Assembly (NCBI GenBank): GCA_031276775.1
Contig: JAISML010000235.1
Location: 1-8,788, forward strand
Source of the DNA: Eubacteriales Family XIII. Incertae Sedis bacterium
GTDB lineage: Bacteria; Bacillota; Clostridia; Peptostreptococcales; Anaerovoracaceae
Direction: 5' to 3'
Length of the DNA stretch: 8,788 nt
Made by a program: the position numbers and the translations under genes. Below the pieces are notes generated by a model. It was not told the DNA's origin, ran no database searches, and was given only the letters and a program-made list of their open reading frames with translations. Positions 1 to 6,602 of this stretch are shown here, in pieces; within the stretch, counting starts at the first letter, position 1, and each line of letters begins with the position of its first letter.

Positions 1-2
1 CC

Positions 3-614
3 GAACTCAACGATGAGCATATAGACGTCCTCAGGGAAATCGGCAACATCGGCGCCGGGAACGCGGCGACGTCCCTTGGCGTGCTGTTGGATTCGGATGT
101 CCGGATCGACATCCCCAAGGTGCGCATCGAAGATTACGGGAATGTCATCACGGCCGTGGGCGGTCCGGAGGAGAGGATTGTGGCCGTTCTCGTGCATTTC
201 AACGGTGAGGCGGAGGGCGTGGTTCTCTTTGTCCTCTCCATGAAAGACGCGAACGAATTGATGGATGTTCTGATCGGCGGGGAGGCGCCGCTTGCGCCGG
301 GCTTTGATGAAATAGACGAGATAAAGGTGTCGGCGGTAAAGGAGATCGGAAACATCCTCGGTTCCGCTTATCTCGGTTCCGTTGCCACGCTCACGGGGCT
401 CAGATTGGATATTTCCGTGCCGCACATCGCCATCGACATGACGGGAGCCATCCTGTCGGCGCTCGTGGTGGAATACGGCGCGGAGGACAGCAAGGTGATG
501 TTCATCGAGGAACATTTCAGTTTCGGCAAAAGGAGATTGAACAGCCATGTCATCATGTTTACGGACATTCGTTCCCTGAGAAAGATCATGGGCCGGCTGA
601 GGATTGATATATGA
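3..614 (+). CDS. cheC: CheC, CheY-P phosphatase (5' end outside the window)
   Basis: CheC dephosphorylates CheY-P in the cytoplasm and takes part in chemotactic adaptation; its activity rises when it binds CheD. The frame is open from base 3 with no start codon, so the gene begins just upstream. The 203 visible residues nearly equal the usual length (about 205), so only a few residues are missing. Both active sites fit the family pattern (D/S)-x3-E-x2-N-x22-P exactly. Counting from the first full codon, site 1 is D8, E12, N15, P38 within REIGNIGAGNAAT, and site 2 is S110, E114, N117, P140 within KEIGNILGS. Two intact sites mark CheC rather than a one-site CheX. A GTG at 81 is not the start, because beginning there would remove the first active site. 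The stop codon overlaps the cheD start (ATGA). Family assignment is firm; the exact N-terminus cannot be seen. Confidence 0.96.
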   Translation, partial: ELNDEHIDVLREIGNIGAGNAATSLGVLLDSDVRIDIPKVRIEDYGNVITAVGGPEERIVAVLVHFNGEAEGVVLFVLSMKDANELMDVLIGGEAPLAPGFDEIDEIKVSAVKEIGNILGSAYLGSVATLTGLRLDISVPHIAIDMTGAILSALVVEYGAEDSKVMFIEEHFSFGKRRLNSHVIMFTDIRSLRKIMGRLRIDI

Positions 615-1102
615 AAGATACGATCGTCATCGGAATATCCGATCAGCGAACTTCAAAATCGCCGAATACCTTGGTCACCTATGCGTTGGGTTCGTGTGTC
701 GGCGTGTCGCTCTATGACGAAACGACGAACATCGGCGGCATGGCGCACATCATGCTCCCCGATAGTGCGCTCATGCGCGGTGCGAAAAGCATGGATCGCA
801 TGAAATTCGCGGATACCGCCATCGCCGATTTATTGGACAAGATGGTGGTTCAGGGAGCAAACAGAAGTCGGATCACCGCGAAGATCGCCGGCGGCGCGAA
901 TATGTTCAAGATGTCCGACGGCAGCGGGCTCGGCAGCATCGGGCAGCGCAACATCGCAAGCGTGAAGCAGGTACTCTTTGATTTGGGCGTTCCCATCATC
1001 GCGGAAGACGTCGGGAAAGATTTCGGGCGAACGATCTTTTTCGATTTGGATACCGGAAAGGTTCGGGTGCGATCGCTGGGGAAAAATGTAAGGGAAATGT
1101 GA
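611..1102 (+). CDS. cheD: CheD, chemoreceptor glutamine deamidase
   Basis: CheD converts specific glutamines on methyl-accepting chemoreceptors to glutamate and also binds CheC, linking CheY-P level to receptor adaptation. The 163-residue length is typical. The catalytic triad is visible: Cys29 in ALGSCVGVSLYD, His46 in GGMAHIMLP and Thr23 in LVTYALGSC, with the same spacing as T21, C27 and H44 of the Thermotoga maritima enzyme. The GGANMF motif and the later GSIGQRN stretch are also family hallmarks. The ATG overlaps the cheC stop by 4 bases and is preceded by GAGGA at 599-603 inside cheC, with 7 bases of spacing. This suggests translational coupling and matched amounts of the two partners. 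The protein is soluble, and no signal peptide or membrane segment is seen. Confidence 0.97.
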   Translation: MKDTIVIGISDQRTSKSPNTLVTYALGSCVGVSLYDETTNIGGMAHIMLPDSALMRGAKSMDRMKFADTAIADLLDKMVVQGANRSRITAKIAGGANMFKMSDGSGLGSIGQRNIASVKQVLFDLGVPIIAEDVGKDFGRTIFFDLDTGKVRVRSLGKNVREM

Positions 1103-1126
1103 CCCGGGAAGAAACGGAGAAGTGGC

Positions 1127-1642
1127 ATGGCTGAATTATATGACGGGGAAAACTATGAAGAGGATACACAGCACGGACGTTATCTGACATTTACGATCGA
1201 GGAGAACGTATACGGCATTCCCATCCGGTTTGTGACGGAGATCATCGGCATCCAGGGCATCACAAAAGTTCCCGAAACGCCCGATTACATCAAGGGCGTC
1301 ACCAATCTGAGGGGGAAGATCATTCCTCTGATCGATGTGCGGCTCAAATTCGGGCGGGAGGAAATCCCCTATGACGAGAGAACCTGTATTGTTGTCGTTG
1401 ACGTCGTCGACGTGTCTGTGGGACTTATCGTGGATCGGGTGGACGATGTTTTGACCATTGAGGACAATCGGATTGCCTTGCCGCCCGAAAGCCGATTGGG
1501 ATTTGAAAACAGATACATCGAGGGCATCGGCAGAGCGGAGGATGGGGTGCAGTTGCTTTTGAATATTGAAAAATTATTGCAGCATGATGAAATGGACATG
1601 ATAGAGAAGATGTCCGAAGCGGATCCGACCGCCTTGAATTGA
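1127..1642 (+). CDS. cheW: CheW, receptor-kinase coupling protein
   Basis: CheW is the scaffold that joins chemoreceptors to the CheA kinase in membrane-associated arrays. This 171-residue protein is one CheW domain. It starts near residue 17 with GRYLTFTIEENVYGIPI and carries the hallmark GVTNLRGKIIPLIDVRLKFG at residues 57-76. Arg62 of NLRG corresponds to the conserved Arg62 of E. coli CheW, which is needed for receptor and kinase contacts. The first 16 residues and the last 20 or so are acidic and lie outside the domain. GGAGA at 1116-1120, 6 bases before the ATG, supports the start. The gap to cheD is 24 bases and to cheB 10 bases, so it is operonic. There is no receiver domain, so it is not CheV. 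Confidence 0.96.
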   Translation: MAELYDGENYEEDTQHGRYLTFTIEENVYGIPIRFVTEIIGIQGITKVPETPDYIKGVTNLRGKIIPLIDVRLKFGREEIPYDERTCIVVVDVVDVSVGLIVDRVDDVLTIEDNRIALPPESRLGFENRYIEGIGRAEDGVQLLLNIEKLLQHDEMDMIEKMSEADPTALN

Positions 1643-1652
1643 AGGTCGGAAG

Positions 1653-2681
1653 ATGACGCGAATCAAGGTGTTGATCGTAGACGACTCTTTGCTTTTTCGT
1701 GAGTTGCTTCAAAAGGGGCTGAGGCGATTCCCCGATATTGAGATCATCGGAACGGCCGCAGATCCTTTTGAAGCCAAGGATCGGATTGTTGCGCTCAGAC
1801 CCGACGTGATCACGCTGGATGTGGAGATGCCGCGCATGGACGGGATCAAGTTTCTGCGCCAACTCATGCCGCAACTCCCGTTGCCCGTCATCGTCATTTC
1901 CTCTTTGCGGGAGAGCGTGTTTGAGGCGATGGACGCCGGCGCGTTGGATTTTGTGCCAAAGCCGGAGAATGCGGACAACACCGTCGCTTTTGCCGGGAGT
2001 CTCGCGGAAAAGATCAGGGCGGCGTCCAAGGCGAGGTTGGCTTACCGCAGAGACGCGCGCACCGACATCAAATTGGGCGCGGAAGGCGTCAAGGGTCCCG
2101 TCGATCCCCGGATCGTCATCGCGATCGGAGCTTCCACGGGCGGAACGGAAGCGATCTTCAGCATCCTGAGCAAGTTTTCGGGGAATATGCCGGGCTTTGT
2201 GATCGTGCAACACATGCCTGCGGGGTTTACCAAACTGTATGCGGAACGGTTGAACGCCACGTGCGTCTTCGAGGTCAAGGAGGCCGAGGACGGAGATGTT
2301 TTGCGTCCCGGGCGGGCATTGCTCGCGCCGGGGGATCATCAGATGCGTGTGATCCGGAAAGGGGCGGGGTATGCTGTGCGGTGCGACAAGTCTCCCAAGG
2401 TGAACGGTCATCGGCCTTCCGTGGATGTGCTTTTCCATTCGGTTGCGGAAGCGGCGGGAAAGGATGGCGTCGGCATCATCCTTACGGGGATGGGCGCGGA
2501 CGGCGCGTTGGGGCTGAAGCGGATTCGGTACGCCGGCGGCTATACCCTCGGACAGGATGAGCGCAGTTCGGTGGTTTACGGCATGCCCATGGCCGCCTAT
2601 ATGTCCGGCGCCGTGATGGTGCAGCTGCCGCTCTACAGGATACCCGACGAATTGTGCCGCAAGTTGTCTGTATGGACATAA
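1653..2681 (+). CDS. cheB: CheB, receptor methylesterase/deamidase with receiver domain
   Basis: CheB removes methyl groups from chemoreceptor glutamates (and can deamidate glutamines) and is switched on by phosphorylation from CheA. The 342-residue protein has the usual two domains. The N-terminal receiver (about 3-120) has the acidic pair D10/D11, phosphoacceptor D56 in ITLDVEMP, switch Ser83 and Lys103 in FVPKP. A linker at about 121-150 leads to the C-terminal esterase (about 153-340), with catalytic Ser161 in GASTGGTEAI, His187 in VQHMPAGF and Asp283 in GMGADG. D56 matches the numbering of the enteric protein. A GAAGG sequence 7 bases before the ATG and the 10-base gap after cheW support the start and operon membership. 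cheR, the opposing methyltransferase, is not in the window. Confidence 0.97.
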   Translation: MTRIKVLIVDDSLLFRELLQKGLRRFPDIEIIGTAADPFEAKDRIVALRPDVITLDVEMPRMDGIKFLRQLMPQLPLPVIVISSLRESVFEAMDAGALDFVPKPENADNTVAFAGSLAEKIRAASKARLAYRRDARTDIKLGAEGVKGPVDPRIVIAIGASTGGTEAIFSILSKFSGNMPGFVIVQHMPAGFTKLYAERLNATCVFEVKEAEDGDVLRPGRALLAPGDHQMRVIRKGAGYAVRCDKSPKVNGHRPSVDVLFHSVAEAAGKDGVGIILTGMGADGALGLKRIRYAGGYTLGQDERSSVVYGMPMAAYMSGAVMVQLPLYRIPDELCRKLSVWT

Positions 2682-2696
2682 AACGTTGTCGTTTTT
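2680..2696 (+). other. Small A/T-rich hairpin between cheB and nifJ
   Basis: AAAACG (2680-2685) pairs with CGTTTT (2690-2695) around a TTGT loop and is followed by one more T. The 6-bp stem has only two G-C pairs and overlaps the cheB stop codon. It is too weak to call a terminator, but it is the only structure in the 34-base gap. It could slow polymerase, act as a small operator, or be chance. Confidence 0.25.
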
Positions 2697-2700
2697 AATA

Positions 2701-2710
2701 GGAAGAGGAG
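2701..2710 (+). promoter_or_regulatory. nifJ ribosome binding site
   Basis: GGAAGAGGAG ends 5 bases before the ATG at 2716. The strong AGGAG fixes the nifJ start there rather than at the in-frame TTG at 2686, which has no such site and would add ten residues unlike the family's N-terminus. Confidence 0.8.
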
Positions 2711-2715
2711 TGCAA

Positions 2716-5700
2716 ATGAAAAAGAAACCGATCGTAAAAACAATGGATGGCAACACCGCCGCCGCGTATGTTTCGTACGCGTTTACCGATGTGGCCGCGA
2801 TCTATCCCATTACGCCGTCGTCAACGATGGCGGAAGTCGTGGACGAATGGGCGGCGCATGGGAAGAAGAACATTTTCGGACAGCAGGTTCGCGTGGCTGA
2901 GATGCAGTCGGAGGGAGGCGCTGCGGGCGCGGTTCACGGTTCTTTGGCCGCAGGCGCGCTCACGACCACCTATACCGCGTCCCAGGGACTGCTTTTGATG
3001 ATACCGAACATGTACAAGATCGCCGGTGAGTTGCTGCCCGGTGTGTTTCACGTGAGCGCGCGCACCCTTGCGGCGCATGCGCTGTGCATCTTCGGCGATC
3101 ACAGCGACGTCATGTCGGCAAGGCAGACGGGTTTTGCTCTCCTGGCTTCGGGTTCCGTTCAGGAGGTCATGGATTTGGGCGCGGTGGCGCATCTTGCTTC
3201 AATCAAATCGAGAATCCCGTTCCTTCATTTTTTTGACGGCTTTCGGACCTCCCACGAGGTGCAGAAGATAGAGGCGTGGGACTACGATGAACTGGAAGGG
3301 CTTTTGGACAAGGACGCAGTGCGGGCGTTCAGGGACAGGGCATTGAATCCCGAACATCCCGTCGTCCGCGGAACGGCGCAGAATCCGGACATCTTTTTTC
3401 AGGCGCGGGAAGCGGCCAATCCGTATTATGAGCGGTTGCCGGAGATCGTCGTCGATTACATGGAAAAGGTCGGGGAATACACGGGAAGGAGCTACAAACC
3501 TTTCGATTATGTGGGCGCGCCCGACGCGGAGCATGTGATCGTCGCCATGGGTTCCGTCTGTGACGCCATCGAGGAGACCATGGAAAACAGCATGGGCGCG
3601 GACGAAAAGATCGGTCTCATCAAAGTGCGGCTTTACCGGCCTTTCGTCGGAAAATATTTCTTCGATGCGTTGCCGAAAACGGTGAAGAAGATCCCCGTTT
3701 TGGATCGGACAAAGGAGCCGGGCGCACCGGGGGATCCGCTCTATTTGGACGTCAAATCACTCCTGTTTGACATGGATCGGCCGCCCAAGGTCTACGGAGG
3801 GCGTTACGGACTTGGGTCAAAAGACACGACGCCGGGCATGATCGTCGCCGTGTTTGACAATATGAAAGCGGACGCCGCGAAAGACGGATTTACCGTCGGC
3901 ATCGACGACGACGTGACCGGAACCTCGCTCGTTTACGACAATACGGTATCCGCAGAGCCGGAAGGCACGATCAAATGCAAGTTTTGGGGGCTCGGTTCCG
4001 ACGGAACCGTCGGCGCGAACAAGACGGCCATCAAGATCATCGGGGATCACACTGACATGTACGCGCAAGGATATTTTGCCTATGATTCCAAAAAGTCCGG
4101 CGGCGTCACCATCTCCCACCTGCGTTTCGGGAAAAAGCCCATCCGCTCCTCTTATCTGATCAACAGCGCAGACTATGTGGCTTGCCACAATCAAGCCTAT
4201 GTCTATCAATACGATATGCTGCGGGACTTGAAAGAGGGCGGAATTTTTCTGCTGAACACCGTGTGGTCCGCGGAAGAATTGGAACGGAAATTGCCGGCGG
4301 GCGTCAAGCGGGTTCTCTCCGCCAAAAATGCCGCGTTTCACATCATCGACGCCTATGCGCTCGCGCGGGAAATCGGGCTTGGAAACCGCATCAACATGGT
4401 CATGCAAGCCGCTTTCTTCAAACTCACGGAGGTCATTCCCGTTTCGGACGCGACGGCCTATCTGAAAGAAGGCATCGTGTCCGCCTACGAAAAGAAGGGA
4501 CAAAAGGTTCTGGATATGAACTTCGCGGCCGTGGAAGCCGGCATCGGAAACATCGTGAAGGTGGACGTGCCCGCGCACTGGGCGGACGCGCAGGACGAAC
4601 CTGACGCCGCCGGGCAGATACCCGCTTTCATCGAGGAGGTTCTCGTGCCCATGAACAGGCAGGAAGGGGATTCCGTCCCCGTCAGCAAATTCGCGGGTAT
4701 CGAGGACGGGACATTTCCGTCGGGAACGTCCGCTTACGAAAAACGCGGCGTCGCCATCAGCGTGCCCGTCTGGGATAAGTCCAAGTGCATACAGTGCAAT
4801 CAGTGTTCTTTCGTCTGTCCGCACGCCGCCATCCGACCGATCCTCGTGGACGAAAGCGAAGCGCGCAACGCGCCCGCATCGTTCGAGACCCTCCCCGCCA
4901 TGGGCAAGGGCCTCGAGGGGTTGGGATATCGGATGCAGATCAGCCCGCTTGATTGTCTGGGTTGCGGCAACTGCGCCGACATCTGTCCGGCGAAGGAAAA
5001 AGCGCTTTCCATGACCGTCCAAGGTTGGGACGAGGCTGAAGAAACGAATTGGGACTATGCCGTGACCGTCTCCGTCAAGGACGGCGTCATGAGCAGGGAG
5101 AGCGTCAAGGGGAGTCAATTTGCGCGTCCTTACATCGAGTTCAGCGGCGCTTGCGCAGGTTGCGGCGAAACGCCTTACATCAAAGTCATCACCCAACTGT
5201 TCGGGGATCGCATGTTGATCGCCAACGCCACGGGCTGTTCTTCCATCTGGGGGGCGTCGGCGCCGTCCATGCCGTACACAAAGGATGACAAGGGCAGGGG
5301 ACCCGCGTGGGCAAATTCCCTCTTCGAGGACAACGCGGAATACGGTTACGGCATGGCCATCGCCGTCCGGCAACTGCGCGAAAGGATTTCGGAAAAGACA
5401 CGGGAATTGCTCGCTTTGGATTTCACCAATCCGCAGGTCAAGGAAGCCGCGGGGATCTGGCTCGATCATATGGAGGACGGCGGCGCCGCCGGACGGGAAG
5501 CGTCCGAGGCCTACGCAAAGGCGCTCAAATGGGGTATCGCCACCATAGACGAAACGATCGCTTTCCTCGAAAGCGATCCCAAACACGCGCCGGCGGCGCA
5601 ACGGTTCAAAGAAGCCAAGGCTGCGGGCGCGACGCTTTGCGACTGTCCGGCCTGCACGCTCGCGCGCGAGCTGTACGATGCGAAGGATTTCTTCATGAAG

Positions 5701-6348
5701 AAGTCCGTGTGGGCGCTCGGCGGCGACGGTTGGGCGTATGACATCGGCTACGGCGGTCTGGATCACGTCCTGGCGTCGGGAGAGAACATCAATGTCCTCG
5801 TCTTCGACACCGAGGTCTATTCCAATACGGGCGGACAGTCGTCGAAATCCACGCCGGAGGCCGCCATCGCGAAATTCGCCGCGTCCGGCAAGCGGATCAA
5901 GAAGAAGGATCTGGGCATGATGGCCATCTCCTACGGCTATGTCTATGTGGCGCAGGTGGGTATGGGCGCGGACAAAAATCAGTTTATGAAAGCTGTCGTC
6001 GAAGCCGAACGCTACGACGGACCTTCCCTCATCATCTGCTACGCGCCCTGCATCAATCACGGGATGCGCAAGGGGATGGGCAAGGCGCAGGAAAACATCA
6101 AGGATGCCGTTGCCGCAGGTTACTGGCAATTGTTCCGCTACAATCCCGAACGGAAAGCCGCCGGAGAAAATCCTTTCATTTTGGATTCAAAGGAGCCGAC
6201 GGGCAATTTCCGCGATTATATTCTGGATCAGGTGAGATACAGTTCCTTGGCCGCGGAATTTCCGGACGTGGCGGAGGATCTGTTCGCCGCCGCCGAAGCG
6301 GACGCCAAGGAACGGTTGGACGGGTACAGGCAATTGGCGGGCGCGTAA
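2716..6348 (+). CDS. nifJ: Pyruvate:ferredoxin (flavodoxin) oxidoreductase, single-chain
   Basis: PFOR oxidises pyruvate with CoA to acetyl-CoA and CO2 and passes electrons through three [4Fe-4S] clusters to ferredoxin; it is central to anaerobic energy metabolism. At 1210 residues it is a full homodimer-type chain. In order: a pyruvate/TPP domain with YPITPSS (30-36; T33), Glu66 (expected TPP-activating residue) and Arg116; the transketolase C-terminal-like domain; the gamma domain with GLGSDGTVGANK (425-436); a ferredoxin domain with C691, C694, C697, C701 and C747, C750, C753, C757; and the TPP domain with GGDGWAYDIG (1002-1011) and N1037. The proximal cluster ligands are C813, C816, C841 and probably C1112 in YAPCINHG. 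Most positions sit about two residues from those of the Desulfovibrio africanus enzyme, until an extra stretch of about 40 residues between C841 and the TPP motif. That stretch holds a further C-x-C-x2-C (975-980). The O2-protective domain VII of D. africanus is absent. It follows cheB by 34 bases. Confidence 0.97.
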   Translation: MKKKPIVKTMDGNTAAAYVSYAFTDVAAIYPITPSSTMAEVVDEWAAHGKKNIFGQQVRVAEMQSEGGAAGAVHGSLAAGALTTTYTASQGLLLMIPNMYKIAGELLPGVFHVSARTLAAHALCIFGDHSDVMSARQTGFALLASGSVQEVMDLGAVAHLASIKSRIPFLHFFDGFRTSHEVQKIEAWDYDELEGLLDKDAVRAFRDRALNPEHPVVRGTAQNPDIFFQAREAANPYYERLPEIVVDYMEKVGEYTGRSYKPFDYVGAPDAEHVIVAMGSVCDAIEETMENSMGADEKIGLIKVRLYRPFVGKYFFDALPKTVKKIPVLDRTKEPGAPGDPLYLDVKSLLFDMDRPPKVYGGRYGLGSKDTTPGMIVAVFDNMKADAAKDGFTVGIDDDVTGTSLVYDNTVSAEPEGTIKCKFWGLGSDGTVGANKTAIKIIGDHTDMYAQGYFAYDSKKSGGVTISHLRFGKKPIRSSYLINSADYVACHNQAYVYQYDMLRDLKEGGIFLLNTVWSAEELERKLPAGVKRVLSAKNAAFHIIDAYALAREIGLGNRINMVMQAAFFKLTEVIPVSDATAYLKEGIVSAYEKKGQKVLDMNFAAVEAGIGNIVKVDVPAHWADAQDEPDAAGQIPAFIEEVLVPMNRQEGDSVPVSKFAGIEDGTFPSGTSAYEKRGVAISVPVWDKSKCIQCNQCSFVCPHAAIRPILVDESEARNAPASFETLPAMGKGLEGLGYRMQISPLDCLGCGNCADICPAKEKALSMTVQGWDEAEETNWDYAVTVSVKDGVMSRESVKGSQFARPYIEFSGACAGCGETPYIKVITQLFGDRMLIANATGCSSIWGASAPSMPYTKDDKGRGPAWANSLFEDNAEYGYGMAIAVRQLRERISEKTRELLALDFTNPQVKEAAGIWLDHMEDGGAAGREASEAYAKALKWGIATIDETIAFLESDPKHAPAAQRFKEAKAAGATLCDCPACTLARELYDAKDFFMKKSVWALGGDGWAYDIGYGGLDHVLASGENINVLVFDTEVYSNTGGQSSKSTPEAAIAKFAASGKRIKKKDLGMMAISYGYVYVAQVGMGADKNQFMKAVVEAERYDGPSLIICYAPCINHGMRKGMGKAQENIKDAVAAGYWQLFRYNPERKAAGENPFILDSKEPTGNFRDYILDQVRYSSLAAEFPDVAEDLFAAAEADAKERLDGYRQLAGA

Positions 6349-6389
6349 GGAAGCGCCGATCAATGCCTCGCCCGCGTCAGCGCCGCCGA

Positions 6390-6444
6390 TTTTTGAAAAT
6401 TTGTTGCGTCGGTTCAGGTTCGTTTAAGGATGATCCCCTATAAT
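6390..6444 (+). promoter_or_regulatory. Probable htrA promoter (-10 TATAAT, poor -35)
   Basis: A perfect TATAAT lies at 6439-6444, predicting transcription from about 6451 and a leader of roughly 150 bases. No good -35 hexamer sits at the normal distance: the 17-base-spaced hexamer is AGGTTC, inside the direct repeat GGTTC-A-GGTTC (6411-6421). An A/T-rich tract (6390-6406), out of keeping with the GC-rich surroundings, falls near -60 to -45, where UP elements lie. The promoter may therefore need the UP-like tract or an activator. This is inferred from sequence only. Confidence 0.5.
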
Positions 6445-6502
6445 GTGGATGAGGTCCGGGGATTGGGACAGTCGGCACGGAAAGATCGTCGTCAGGCGGA
6501 AT

Positions 6503-6530
6503 GTGCCCGCGTCCGATCAAAACGCGGCAC
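6503..6530 (+). other. Possible hairpin in the htrA leader
   Basis: GTGC-c-CGCG (6503-6511) can pair with CGCGGCAC (6523-6530), giving eight base pairs with one bulged C and an 11-base loop. It would lie in the middle of the predicted htrA mRNA leader. No known riboswitch or thermosensor pattern is recognised, and in DNA this GC-rich such a stem may be chance. Confidence 0.25.
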
Positions 6531-6589
6531 GTTGGGAACCGGCAACACGGCAGGCACGAATGGGATCGCGGGGAAACGCCCGGCGAAAC

Positions 6590-6594
6590 GGAGG
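6590..6594 (+). promoter_or_regulatory. htrA ribosome binding site (full-length start)
   Basis: GGAGG lies 8 bases before the ATG at 6603. It selects this start over the in-frame upstream GTG at 6501, whose extra 34 codons show no conserved character. Confidence 0.75.
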
Positions 6595-6602
6595 CAAGGA
6601 AC

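Noticed and set aside
2686..2715. TTG at 2686 as the nifJ start
   Set aside because: It would add ten residues not typical of the family. The ATG at 2716 has a strong AGGAG at the right distance.
1425..2756. A 443-codon minus-strand open frame across cheW, cheB and the nifJ start
   Set aside because: It is antisense to well-supported genes and has no recognisable domain. It reflects biased third positions.
3817..6129. A 770-codon open frame on the minus strand inside nifJ
   Set aside because: It lies wholly antisense to a protein with complete PFOR motifs, has no ribosome binding site, and its translation resembles no family I know. Long antisense frames are expected from the codon bias of this GC-rich gene.
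6337..6394. Terminator after nifJ
   Set aside because: GCGGGCG (6337-6343) can pair with CGCCCGC (6369-6375) and TTTTT occurs at 6390-6394, but the loop is 25 bases, the stem overlaps the stop codon and the T run is about 15 bases beyond the stem. It is not a convincing intrinsic terminator.
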